Origin: an uncultured Wenzhouxiangella sp.
Lineage (GTDB): Bacteria > Pseudomonadota > Gammaproteobacteria > Xanthomonadales > Wenzhouxiangellaceae
NCBI GenBank assembly: GCA_937876395.1
Contig: CALEIM010000067.1
Span: forward strand, 1 to 15,758
Length of the DNA: 15,758 nt
Direction: 5' to 3'
Shown here: positions 7,465 through 14,968 of the stretch, in pieces
Layout: each line of letters begins with the position of its first letter
Numbering within the stretch: the first letter of the stretch is position 1
The notes under the pieces: generated by a model
The model's database searches: none
Told to the model about the DNA's origin: nothing
What the model saw: the letters and a program-made list of their open reading frames with translations, nothing else
Translations under genes and position numbers: made by a program

Positions 7465-8444
7465 AGTTCGCTTTCGATTCGTTGTTCGATCCAGCTTTCC
7501 AGCCGCCAGTTGGCCAGAAAACCGCAGTGGCCACCGTGGTCGAGTACCTCGATTTCCAGGGCATCGGGTCGCGGCAGGGTCTCAAAGTCGCTGACCGGAA
7601 TAATCGGATCGTCGGCCGCGGTGATGATCAAGGTCGAGGTTTCCAGCCCGGCCAGATAATCGCCGGCCACCGAGTAGCCTTCCAGATAGGCGTTGAGGTC
7701 TTCAAAATCGGTCAGACGCTCCACCAGCCATTCGGTCTGGTGGCGGATACTGCCGAGCCGAAACCATTCGTGCAGATTGTAGCGCTCGGGGTACAGGGAT
7801 TGCTTGCGTTTGAGCGAGCGGCGCCATTTGTGAATGAAGTAGCGCTCGTACAGCCCGAGATTGCGCTCCATCGCGTCGAGCACGTGCTGCGGCCGGATAA
7901 CCGGCGACACGGCCAGCGCACGGCGCAGCTCAAGCCCCCGCGACGGCGCCTGACGGGCGATGCGCAAGGTGAAATTTCCGCCGAGGGAAAATCCGGCCAG
8001 AAACACCGGGCCATCGTATTCCCGGCCCACGACGGTCACAGCGTCCAGCACCTCTTCGAGCTGGCAGGAGTGAAACAGGCCCTCGTTGAGATGGTGCGAA
8101 TCGCCGTGGTCGCGGAAATTGAGGCGAAAGGTGTCGAATCCGGCCTGGTCGAGACGCGCTGCGGTGGACAGCAGGTAATTGGAGTCCACGCTGCCTTCCC
8201 AGCCGTGCAGCAGGATGACCAGAGCGGCGCGCCGAGGATTCGGCGCCTGATTGGCGAAGCCCAGCAGACGGGTTCCGTCGCCGGCTGTGATCACGCGCTG
8301 CGTGCTGCGTGCCAGGTATTCGATGGCGCGCCGACGGATCGCGCGCCGGCGCAGCGGTCCGGAGGCAAGCATCGACTGGATATGCGGGCTGCTCAACAGG
8401 CCGCGCGGCCGAAAATCAGCCAATTTTGCTTCAGGCATGTTCAT
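7443..8444 (-). CDS. YheT-family alpha/beta hydrolase
   Basis: A 333-residue serine hydrolase of the YheT/COG0429 group. After the family N-terminus (FRPRGLLSSPHIQSML) come the oxyanion strand LVILLHGWEGS (75-85), the RLNFRDHGDS motif (107-116), the nucleophile elbow GFSLGGN with Ser153, the acid in ITAADDPIIP (Asp278 or 279) and the histidine in DHGGHCGF (His306). The triad is complete, so an active esterase or thioesterase is likely, substrate unknown. ATG codons at 8444 and 8438 are both possible. The start overlaps the acyltransferase stop by 14 bases and the stop overlaps the TPR gene by 22, indicating co-translation within one operon. Confidence 0.92.
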   Translation of the reverse strand: MNMPEAKLADFRPRGLLSSPHIQSMLASGPLRRRAIRRRAIEYLARSTQRVITAGDGTRLLGFANQAPNPRRAALVILLHGWEGSVDSNYLLSTAARLDQAGFDTFRLNFRDHGDSHHLNEGLFHSCQLEEVLDAVTVVGREYDGPVFLAGFSLGGNFTLRIARQAPSRGLELRRALAVSPVIRPQHVLDAMERNLGLYERYFIHKWRRSLKRKQSLYPERYNLHEWFRLGSIRHQTEWLVERLTDFEDLNAYLEGYSVAGDYLAGLETSTLIITAADDPIIPVSDFETLPRPDALEIEVLDHGGHCGFLANWRLESWIEQRIESELCKHSEK

Positions 8445-9213
8445 AGTAGTCTTTTACCACTGCCCCGGCCTGCTCAGCGAGGCCGCGCCGACCATTATCG
8501 TAATCGACGATCGGCTCGCCAATCATGATTCTTCCGATCAGCGGCGGCTCGGCCATCAGGCGCAGGAAATTGCGGATGAAGTTCTCGTTCGGGCCGAACA
8601 CCATTTCGGTGTGCAGGTCGTAGTCGCGTTCATAGCGAATGGCAATCGGCACCACCGGAACCCCGGCGCGGATCGCCGGACCAAACAGCGGCGCATGGAA
8701 ACGTCCAACGCCCGGATCCGGGCGAATGCCGCCTTCGGGGAAAATGCCGACGCGCTCGCCGCGGCGCAGCAGCGCGGCCATGCGCCGTGAAATTTTCAGC
8801 CGCGACTCGCTTTTGCCACGCACGATAAACAAAGTGCCGCCCCTCTCGGCCAGCCATCCAACCAGCGGCCAAGAGCGAATCTCGGCCTTGGCCACCAGCC
8901 ACATCGGCCACAGCGCCTGCAGCAGCACGATATCGAGCCAGCTAATGTGGTTGGCGACCATCAGCGCCGGCCCATCGGGCAAACGCCCGGTGACCATCAT
9001 GTGAACCCCGAACAGGCGCAGAGTGATGCGCTGCCAGCGACGATGGGCACGCTGGCGGACGGTCAGCCCGGCCAGGCGCACACGGCTGATGCCGGGCAGG
9101 AAACACAGCAGGGTCAACGGCAGACCAATCAGGGCGTGCAGAAAAAACAGTGGCAGGCGCCAAAGCAGCCGCCAGGGCTGGCGAAACGGCGGCGGCTGTA
9201 TGGGTTCGCTCAT
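8431..9213 (-). CDS. 1-acylglycerol-3-phosphate acyltransferase (PlsC-like)
   Basis: Membrane-bound acyltransferase, 260 residues, expected to transfer an acyl chain to lysophosphatidate or a related lysolipid in phospholipid synthesis. A hydrophobic N-terminal anchor (about residues 18-42) precedes motif I, NHISWLD, with the catalytic His89 and Asp94 (H-x4-D). Motif II is around GGTLFIVRG (125-133), motif III is FPEGG (158-162, where many family members have FPEGT), and motif IV is VPVVPIAI. It may be a second PlsC or an OlsA-like lyso-ornithine-lipid acyltransferase; sequence alone does not settle this. The ATG at 9213 overlaps the stop of the DUF2007 gene (ATGA). Confidence 0.9.
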   Translation of the reverse strand: MSEPIQPPPFRQPWRLLWRLPLFFLHALIGLPLTLLCFLPGISRVRLAGLTVRQRAHRRWQRITLRLFGVHMMVTGRLPDGPALMVANHISWLDIVLLQALWPMWLVAKAEIRSWPLVGWLAERGGTLFIVRGKSESRLKISRRMAALLRRGERVGIFPEGGIRPDPGVGRFHAPLFGPAIRAGVPVVPIAIRYERDYDLHTEMVFGPNENFIRNFLRLMAEPPLIGRIMIGEPIVDYDNGRRGLAEQAGAVVKDYYEHA

Positions 9214-9533
9214 TCCGACACCGCCGCGCGCGTGCCGCAGTTCCAGCAGCTAGTGAATTGCCCTTCGAGGCGCTCGCCGCAGCCTGGACATTCCCAGGAA
9301 TTTTCCTTACTGGACCGGTGGCGGTTCTCCAGTACCTGCTCGGCACGCGAGCGGTCGGCCGCGCGCACCCAGATCGACGGGCGCGCACCCTCGGCATAAT
9401 AGATCTCCACGGCCACGCCCCACAGCTCCATATTGCGCAACTGAACTTCAATACCGGCCGATTCGAGCAGGCCGCGCAAAAAGCCCGCCTCAACCGGATG
9501 TTCGGCGGTCAGCAACTGAGTCCAGTCGTTCAC
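9210..9533 (-). CDS. DUF2007 domain protein with C-terminal zinc ribbon
   Basis: Small protein, 107 residues from the GTG at 9533. The N-terminal part (LLTAEHPVEAGFLRGLLESAGIEVQLRN, then PSIWVRAADRSRAEQVLE) fits DUF2007, a putative signal-transducing domain. The C-terminus is a zinc ribbon with Cys82/Cys85 and Cys96/Cys99 (CPGC...CWNC). A TTG at 9560 in the same frame would add nine residues; GTG 9533 is preferred because family members begin just before the 'A-x-P-x-EA' motif, and because a TACACT at 9570-9565 would make the TTG nearly leaderless. Function unknown, perhaps a regulatory or adaptor protein. First gene of the eight-gene operon, overlapping plsC by four bases. Confidence 0.8.
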   Translation of the reverse strand: MNDWTQLLTAEHPVEAGFLRGLLESAGIEVQLRNMELWGVAVEIYYAEGARPSIWVRAADRSRAEQVLENRHRSSKENSWECPGCGERLEGQFTSCWNCGTRAAVSE

Positions 9534-9593
9534 TTCAAGCGCTCTCGATGAATCGTCCAAAAGTAGTGTATCTGCTGATGCTCGCGTAAATGT

Positions 9594-9631
9594 GACGACC
9601 CCTGGTGACGACCCTTGGCGACAACCTTGGC
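9594..9631 (+). repeat. Three imperfect 13-bp tandem repeats between divergent genes
   Basis: GACGACCCCTGGT (9594-9606), GACGACCCTTGGC (9607-9619) and GACAACCTTGGC (9620-9631) follow one another without gaps. They lie in the region between the divergent DUF2007 operon and the reductase gene (9534-9699). Head-to-tail copies of one unit in a divergent promoter could be regulator-binding sites. A GTG at 9592 would read through them as the start of a longer reductase, but the peptide there is not family-like. Confidence 0.55.
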
Positions 9632-9699
9632 CTGCCGTTGAATACGCCGTAATCTGGCATCATGTATGGCTTGTTTCAAGCAGACTGCATCCCTTAAAA

Positions 9700-10737
9700 G
9701 TGACCTCGCCCCCCAAGGCCCGTATCCGTATTGCCTCGACCCGCCGCGAGTTTGCAGCGCGCGCCGACGAAACCGTGCTCGCCGCCGCGCTGCGCCATGG
9801 CATCGTGCTGCCCTACTCCTGCCGCAACGGTACCTGCGCGAGCTGCAAATGCCGCCTGATCAGCGGCGAAATCAGCTATCCCTACAATCCGCCGGCCGCG
9901 CTCAGCGCCGAGGAACTGCACGACGGCCACATGCTGAGTTGCCAGGCCGTGGCCAACGGCGATGTGCTCATCGAGGCACGCGAGATCGAGCAGGTCGAAG
10001 AAATTCCACTGCGCCGTCTGCCGGCTCGGCTGGAAACGATGGAGCGCTTCACCGAAGAGGTCATGTGTCTGCGCCTGAAACTGCCGGCGGCCGCGCGTTT
10101 GCAGTTTCTGGCCGGCCAGTACATCGACATTCTGCTGGCCGACGGCAAGCGCCGGGCTTTTTCCATCGCATCGGCACCGTCGCAAAAGGATTTTATCGAG
10201 CTGCACGTCAAATTCATCAGCGGCGGCGGCTTTACCAGCCACGTTTTCGATGACATGCAGGTCAAGGAGATTCTCCGCTTTGAAGGCCCACTGGGCACCT
10301 TCTTCTTCCGACGCAGCTCAACACGTCCGGCGGTGCTGGTTGGCGGCGGCACCGGCTTCGCCCCGCTCAAGGCCATCATCGAAGAATTGATCCATTCCGG
10401 TGATCAGCGGCCGCTCGAATTGTTCTGGGGAGTCAGCAAGGCGGACGATCTGTATGCCGCAGAACTGATCAAAAGCTGGCAGAAGCTGCACCCGGCGCTC
10501 AATTTCACCCCGGTGGTCCTTTCTTCCGATGAAGGCTGGAGCGGCGAAGCCGGCTACGTCCATGAAGCCGTGCTGCGCCGCCACCCCGACCTGTCAGCCT
10601 GGGACGTTTACATGTCCGGCCCGCCGGCCATGATCCACGCCGCCCGCCCGGCCTTCATCCAGGCCGGCGTGCCCGAAGACCGGCTATTCTACGATTCCTT
10701 CGACTTCGCCCCGGACGTGCCGCCAGCCTCCGGCTGA
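9700..10737 (+). CDS. Ferredoxin-NAD(P)H reductase (CDP-6-deoxyglucoseen reductase-like)
   Basis: A 345-residue iron-sulfur flavoprotein moving electrons from NAD(P)H through FAD to a plant-type [2Fe-2S] cluster. The N-terminal ferredoxin domain has Cys41, Cys46 and Cys49 in YSCRNGTCASC and Cys81 in MLSCQA. The FAD domain shows GQYIDI (139-144) and RRAFSIAS (151-158, the RxYS-type motif). The NAD domain shows LVGGGTGFAP (213-222) and YMSGPPAMI near the C-terminus. The family is usually annotated AscD/RfbI-like, but in proteobacteria it often sits outside deoxysugar clusters and probably serves another acceptor. The GTG at 9700 starts where relatives start; a GTG at 9592 would add 36 unlike residues. 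Transcribed divergently from the plsC operon. Confidence 0.88.
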   Translation: MTSPPKARIRIASTRREFAARADETVLAAALRHGIVLPYSCRNGTCASCKCRLISGEISYPYNPPAALSAEELHDGHMLSCQAVANGDVLIEAREIEQVEEIPLRRLPARLETMERFTEEVMCLRLKLPAAARLQFLAGQYIDILLADGKRRAFSIASAPSQKDFIELHVKFISGGGFTSHVFDDMQVKEILRFEGPLGTFFFRRSSTRPAVLVGGGTGFAPLKAIIEELIHSGDQRPLELFWGVSKADDLYAAELIKSWQKLHPALNFTPVVLSSDEGWSGEAGYVHEAVLRRHPDLSAWDVYMSGPPAMIHAARPAFIQAGVPEDRLFYDSFDFAPDVPPASG

Positions 10738-10837
10738 CTGACCCCGACCCGGCGAGGCGCGGAACCCATGTCCAGCGCGTCGCGCGGCAGGGCCGACACG
10801 CCTTGTAGAAAAACCTCAGACGTGGATCTGTGTCAAC

Positions 10838-10885
10838 CTGACGGCCTATGGCTGACGGACAAAAATCCGGTGGCAGGATTTGTGT
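10838..10885 (+). promoter_or_regulatory. Direct and inverted repeats upstream of the beta-helix gene
   Basis: The 202-base gap 10738-10939 contains CTGACGG twice (10838-10844 and 10852-10858, 14-bp period). It also holds an inverted repeat ACAAAAATCC (10859-10868) and GGATTTGTGT (10876-10885), pairing at nine of ten positions around GGTGGCA. This could be an operator or a leader hairpin about 55 bases ahead of the start codon. No convincing sigma-70 promoter or reductase terminator was seen in the gap. Confidence 0.35.
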
Positions 10886-10939
10886 GCGGTTCTCGTTAAT
10901 GCCGAGTTAAGCCAGCTTCCCAACCAATGTGAGGACTCC

Positions 10940-13726
10940 ATGCAATTTGCCCTACACCACCTTGTTTTGCACCACGCGCCAAGGCGCGTTTTATTTGCGG
11001 TTGCGGCCGCGCTGCTGTTTTCTGTCGCTGCTCAGGCGCAGATTACCTTTCAGATCAATTCGCTCGGCGATGCCGGTAAAGGCGGCGCGGCCGCTTCCGG
11101 TCAATGCTGGACGGGTTCGGCAATCAATGGTCAACTGGAATGCACCTTGCGCGCCGCGATTCAGGCCGCCAACCAGCGCAGCGAGCTGGTTACTTTTGAG
11201 TTTGCCGATATTCCCGTGGGCTCTAACCATTCGTCTTTCATCACCATCGGCAGTGCCTTGCCGACCATTGTCAGTCAGGTCCACATTCGAGGGCAGAGTC
11301 ATCCGGAATGGTTTGAAGGCAGGGCAAATGTCCGGATTCAGGGCTCAGCCAACGGAGTTATCCAATCCTATGGCGGGCTGGTCTTTGGCCCTGGGAGCGA
11401 CAACTCCCAGGTGGAAAACATCGGAATCCGCTTCGTTAATGACGCGGTGACAATTGCTGGTGCCAGCTCGATCACCATCAACAACAACTACCTGGCCGGT
11501 GGCCGGAGCAACGCGGACGACTCCGGGCGCAACGGTCGTTATGGCATCCTCCTGTCCAATGCCCACACGGCCACAATACTTGGCAACTTCATCCGCGGCA
11601 ATAACAGCCATGGCATCGTTCTGGTGGACGGATCCTCCGGCAACGTTATTAGTGGCAACTATTTTGGTGTACGCCCTGCTGGCTCAACTTTTGCACCGTT
11701 TGCGGATTCATCCAACGGCGGGGCCGGCATTTATGTACATGCTACAGCCGGTACTGAAAATTCGCTGGGCGTCGTCGCCGGCAACTATTTCGCCAACAAT
11801 GACGAAGGCGCCATCCAGGTATTCGCCGATGGTCAGTTGATCTCCGCCAACCGTATTGGCCTGCCGCCGGTTGAAGGCGTCTACAGCGGATATGCCGCAG
11901 CCGATTATGGCAATCGCGGCGATGCCGCCATCCATCTCGAGTCCGACAACAATGAAATATTTTCCGGCAATCTGATCGGCAACGCCGACCAGGTCGGCAT
12001 TCGGCTGGGCAGTTCATCCACGCCAGCGTACGACAACGAAATCTACAATAACCGCATTGGGCTTGATAATGATGATCAGCCCTTTGGGATGAGATACGGG
12101 ATCGAGCTTGTGAATTCATCCAACACCTTGATCCGCGGGAACACAATTGCCAATCACTCAATAGACGGTATTTATGCCCGAATCAACGGCCACGTCAGTC
12201 AGATTCGGTCCAACCAGATCATGAACAATAGCGAATCCGGTGTGCACATTCGCGGTAGTGCTCGCATTGGCAGCGACAGCCTCTCCGATGCCAACCTCAT
12301 TGGCGGAAACAAGCGAGGTGTGCTTGTCCACTCCAACACCGGCCTGGTAGAAATCTGGAACAATTACATTGGCACTAACCCCGAGGCTGAGGATCTGGGC
12401 AACGAGACCGGTATCCAGGTGCAGAACAACACTGGATTTGTTGACATTGGCAAACTTGGAAACGGCAACATCATCGGCAACAACAGCGCTCTCGGCATTT
12501 ATCTGGCCACTGATGCCAACAAAGTCTGGGTCATGTCGAACCAGATTGGTGTGCACCCCGACGGCACCGCCATTGGCAACGGAACGGGGATCAGAATTTC
12601 CGGCAACGGCGCGGCCTACCAGAACCTCATTGGCTATAGTTCCGCCGATACGCTGCCCAACCCGGTTGACTGGCTAAACGATCTGGGACAGGGCAACACC
12701 ATCGCCAACAGCAGCGGCAGGGGGATACTCATCACCGGCAATGAGCAGGCCGTCGACAACAACATGCGCGGCAACCGCTTTTTTGCCAACCAGGGCCGCG
12801 ATATCGACCTGGGCATGAACATGATTGATCCCGGCGGCGGAACCAGTGGCCCCAACACACGGCTCAACTGGCCGGAGTTTGATGCCGAACAGACCTGGCT
12901 GGACCTGTCAACCGGCGAAGCCCAGGTGGCTTTCAGCGTCAACACGTTTCCGACCAATGCCAGCTATCCTCTCAAAGTGGATCTGTACCTGATCGACGAC
13001 AACAACCCGACCCGTCCGGCCTATATCCGCACCATCGAATACCCGCACACGGCCGGCAGCAGCAATCAGGTTCATATCGAAAATTTCTCCTGGCCAACAG
13101 GTCTGCCGTTCAGTGGCCATCTAGTGGCGACCGCCAGCGACGGAGTGCATGGCAACACCAGCCAGTTTTCAGCCATACCCGTCGCTTTGGACACAAGCTC
13201 GGACGGGCTGGGAACGGTCATGCCGAACAATGGTTGGGGCGGTGTTTACCTTGACCTGCAAACACTTGCCGGCAACAGCGTGGTGGTCAGCGGTTTCGAC
13301 CTGGCATTCAACGGCAGTGTGGGTAGCAATGTTGATGTAGCAGTTTATGTCCGCGATGGCAGCTATGTCGGTGAAGAACAGAATGAATCGGCCTGGACCC
13401 TGCATGAAACGCTGACTTATCAGCAGGCCGGGGTAGATGCCTTTGCATCGGCTACGCTCAATCAGGTGATCGAGATTGAGCCCGGTCAAGTTCAGGGCGT
13501 CTACCTGCAGGCGCTGTCAGCCGACGGGATTCGCTATTCGGGCACCAATGCTCGGCCCCCACAGACCGACTGGAATGATGGCACACTAAGTCTGTTCAGC
13601 GATACCGCGACGACTGCCAATGCGCCGTTTGACGGAGACCTGTACCAGCCGCGCAGCTTTGCCGGCATCGTCCGTTACGACGCAATTGTTGAAGACGGCC
13701 TGTTCAGCGATCGCTTCGAAAACTGA
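10940..13726 (+). CDS. Large secreted right-handed beta-helix protein (CSLREA-like)
   Basis: A 928-residue exported protein. The ATG at 10940 has a strong GAGGA five bases upstream; an in-frame ATG at 10880 lacks this. A signal peptide (VLFAVAAALLFSVAAQA) is followed by a CSLREA-like region with CWTGSAINGQLECTLRAAIQAANQ. From about residue 140 to 620 come many parallel beta-helix rungs of the form 'N.I.GN.....GI.L' (for example NVISGNYFGVRPAG, NTLIRGNTIANHSIDGIY, NANLIGGNKRGVLV). A separate C-terminal beta-sandwich (about 755-915, with VYVRDGSYVGEEQNESAWTL) resembles domains at the end of many bacterial extracellular proteins. It ends GLFSDRFEN. Expected at the cell surface or outside, possibly as an adhesin or polysaccharide-binding protein; no catalytic residues were recognised. 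Confidence 0.85.
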   Translation: MQFALHHLVLHHAPRRVLFAVAAALLFSVAAQAQITFQINSLGDAGKGGAAASGQCWTGSAINGQLECTLRAAIQAANQRSELVTFEFADIPVGSNHSSFITIGSALPTIVSQVHIRGQSHPEWFEGRANVRIQGSANGVIQSYGGLVFGPGSDNSQVENIGIRFVNDAVTIAGASSITINNNYLAGGRSNADDSGRNGRYGILLSNAHTATILGNFIRGNNSHGIVLVDGSSGNVISGNYFGVRPAGSTFAPFADSSNGGAGIYVHATAGTENSLGVVAGNYFANNDEGAIQVFADGQLISANRIGLPPVEGVYSGYAAADYGNRGDAAIHLESDNNEIFSGNLIGNADQVGIRLGSSSTPAYDNEIYNNRIGLDNDDQPFGMRYGIELVNSSNTLIRGNTIANHSIDGIYARINGHVSQIRSNQIMNNSESGVHIRGSARIGSDSLSDANLIGGNKRGVLVHSNTGLVEIWNNYIGTNPEAEDLGNETGIQVQNNTGFVDIGKLGNGNIIGNNSALGIYLATDANKVWVMSNQIGVHPDGTAIGNGTGIRISGNGAAYQNLIGYSSADTLPNPVDWLNDLGQGNTIANSSGRGILITGNEQAVDNNMRGNRFFANQGRDIDLGMNMIDPGGGTSGPNTRLNWPEFDAEQTWLDLSTGEAQVAFSVNTFPTNASYPLKVDLYLIDDNNPTRPAYIRTIEYPHTAGSSNQVHIENFSWPTGLPFSGHLVATASDGVHGNTSQFSAIPVALDTSSDGLGTVMPNNGWGGVYLDLQTLAGNSVVVSGFDLAFNGSVGSNVDVAVYVRDGSYVGEEQNESAWTLHETLTYQQAGVDAFASATLNQVIEIEPGQVQGVYLQALSADGIRYSGTNARPPQTDWNDGTLSLFSDTATTANAPFDGDLYQPRSFAGIVRYDAIVEDGLFSDRFEN

Positions 13727-13733
13727 CCCTGTC

Positions 13734-13762
13734 GGGAGCCTCGGGACAATCCCGAGGCTCCC
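13734..13762 (+). terminator. Strong hairpin after the beta-helix gene
   Basis: GGGAGCCTCGGGA (13734-13746), loop CAA, TCCCGAGGCTCCC (13750-13762): a perfect 13-bp stem starting eight bases after the stop codon. It is followed only by TGTTC, not a real U-tract, so it may be a poor intrinsic terminator or an mRNA 3'-end stabiliser. Its place between the beta-helix gene and ligE suggests the two are separate transcription units. Confidence 0.7.
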
Positions 13763-13780
13763 TGTTCAGGCACGGCCCGC

Positions 13781-13786
13781 TTGACA
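13781..13786 (+). promoter_or_regulatory. Perfect -35 box upstream of ligE
   Basis: A perfect TTGACA lies 70 bases ahead of the ligE start. The matching -10 is poor: AGAATA at 17 bases or GAATAA at 18 bases. It may be a weak or activator-dependent promoter. Tentative. Confidence 0.3.
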
Positions 13787-13856
13787 TCCATCGGCCGCAA
13801 CGCAGAATAAACTCCAACGTTACATAAAAGTGCGGAAACTGAACGGAGCAACGGCC

Positions 13857-14744
13857 ATGACACACCTCCAAACCGGCAAACCGGCCGCTGTGGCTCTGGC
13901 GTTCAGCCTGATTTTTGCTTTCTCCACCCCGCTCGTATCAACGCTCAGCCACGCACAGGCACCAGATCTTCCGCTGGCCAATGTCTATCACCCTGGCGTC
14001 GATCTTCAGGCTTATTGGGCAAGCGAAAAGCTGGACGGCGTGCGGGCGTACTGGGATGGCGAAAAACTCTGGTCGCGCGGTGGTCATGTCTATGTCGCGC
14101 CGGATTGGTTTACCGAAGATTTTCCGGAACAACCGCTCGATGGTGAATTGTGGAGCGGTCGGCAGCGCTTTGACGAGCTTTCAGGCGTGGTGCGGAAACA
14201 CCAGCCCGTCGACCGCGAGTGGCAGCAGGTGCAATTCCACGTATTTGACCTGCCCAATCCCGACACCCCGTTTGAACAACGCTACCGCCAGCTCAAAGAG
14301 CTGGTGGAGGCGTCCAGCTCACCCTATCTGTTTCTGGTCGAGCAGCACTCGGTAGAAAGCCACGCAGCCTTGATGGCGGAGCTTGACGAAATTGTCGCCA
14401 GCGGTGCCGAAGGGCTGATGCTGAAACGCAAGGCCAGCCTGTACCGAGCCGGCCGCTCGGATGATCTGCTCAAGGTCAAAACGCACGAGGATGCTGAAGC
14501 CACCGTCGTCCGCCATTTGCCGGGCAGCGGCAAATACCAGGGCATGATGGGCTCGCTGGAAGTCGAACTTGAAAACGGCCGCCGCTTCCGCATCGGTACC
14601 GGTTTTACCGACGCCGACCGGCAAAATCCGCCGCCCATCGGTGCCCTGATCACCTTCCGCTACCGCGGCCACACCGCCACCGGCCTGCCCCGCTTCGCCA
14701 GTTTCTTGCGAGTACGCGACGACGAGCCGGAAGCCAGGCAGTAG
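13857..14744 (+). CDS. ligE: Exported ATP-dependent DNA ligase (LigE)
   Basis: Minimal ATP-dependent DNA ligase of the periplasmic LigE type, 295 residues including a signal peptide (cleavage predicted after AQA, residue 35). It seals nicks by the adenylation route. Motif I is EKLDGVRAYWDG with the AMP-binding Lys58 and Arg63; other motifs are SRGG, LDGELW, GAEGLMLKRK (motif IV) and LLKVKTH (motif V), followed by a short OB-fold (KYQGMMGSLEVELENGRRFRIG, ending ITFRYRG). No N-terminal DNA-binding domain is present, as usual for LigE. The ATG at 13857 has GGAG eight bases upstream; an in-frame GTG at 13830 only adds residues before the signal peptide. LigE enzymes are thought to act on extracellular or incoming DNA (competence, biofilm); no competence genes are adjacent. 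Confidence 0.93.
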   Translation: MTHLQTGKPAAVALAFSLIFAFSTPLVSTLSHAQAPDLPLANVYHPGVDLQAYWASEKLDGVRAYWDGEKLWSRGGHVYVAPDWFTEDFPEQPLDGELWSGRQRFDELSGVVRKHQPVDREWQQVQFHVFDLPNPDTPFEQRYRQLKELVEASSSPYLFLVEQHSVESHAALMAELDEIVASGAEGLMLKRKASLYRAGRSDDLLKVKTHEDAEATVVRHLPGSGKYQGMMGSLEVELENGRRFRIGTGFTDADRQNPPPIGALITFRYRGHTATGLPRFASFLRVRDDEPEARQ

Positions 14745-14820
14745 TGGTTGCGCGGTTGGTTTTTCACAACACCGCATCTGACCAAATTCTGCATACCAGG
14801 GCCTTGTCCTGAAGATATGT

Positions 14821-14870
14821 GCAACAAAATCACTTGTTGCTCATTTTTATTAAAAAATAATTAACAAGTG
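14821..14870 (+). repeat. Nested inverted repeats in an AT-rich intergenic region
   Basis: GCAACAA (14821-14827), loop AATCAC, TTGTTGC (14834-14840) is a perfect 7-bp stem followed by TCATTTTTATT, so it could be a weak terminator for ligE. In addition CACTTGTT (14831-14838) is the exact complement of AACAAGTG (14863-14870), forming a second, mutually exclusive pairing. The stretch 14815-14935 is strikingly AT-rich compared with the genes around it. Either an operator region for the downstream HTH protein or a terminator; not decided. Confidence 0.5.
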
Positions 14871-14887
14871 GCTTTGCTGTGTACCGA

Positions 14888-14917
14888 TTGACACCAATCA
14901 GTCTTGTTGTTAATAAT
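14888..14917 (+). promoter_or_regulatory. Near-consensus sigma-70 promoter of the Fic_N-RpoN gene
   Basis: TTGACA (14888-14893), an 18-base spacer, and AATAAT (14912-14917, five of six). The -35 box lies inside a small inverted repeat, GATTG-ACAC-CAATC (14886-14899), which could be a repressor site. Transcription would start near 14924, about 40 bases before the ATG at 14965. This is the best promoter match in the window. Confidence 0.6.
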
Positions 14918-14926
14918 GAGACTAAT

Positions 14927-14968
14927 ATGATCAATAAGCCCGGCTCGGGCTGGACTTGTCCTGGATGA
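14927..14968 (+). other. Possible 13-codon leader ORF overlapping the Fic_N-RpoN start
   Basis: ATG at 14927 opens a short frame, MINKPGSGWTCPG, whose TGA (14966-14968) overlaps the ATG at 14965 (ATGA). A GAGA lies about seven bases before it. The arrangement suits translational coupling. Short frames are frequent by chance, so this is only a candidate. Confidence 0.25.

Noticed and set aside
7482..8528. A 348-residue open frame on the plus strand opposite the YheT hydrolase
   Set aside because: The minus strand has a complete catalytic triad and operon overlaps; the plus frame has no family features.
10880..10939. Longer start of the beta-helix protein at the ATG at 10880
   Set aside because: It overlaps an inverted repeat and adds 20 polar residues before the signal peptide; the ATG at 10940 has a strong, well-spaced GAGGA.
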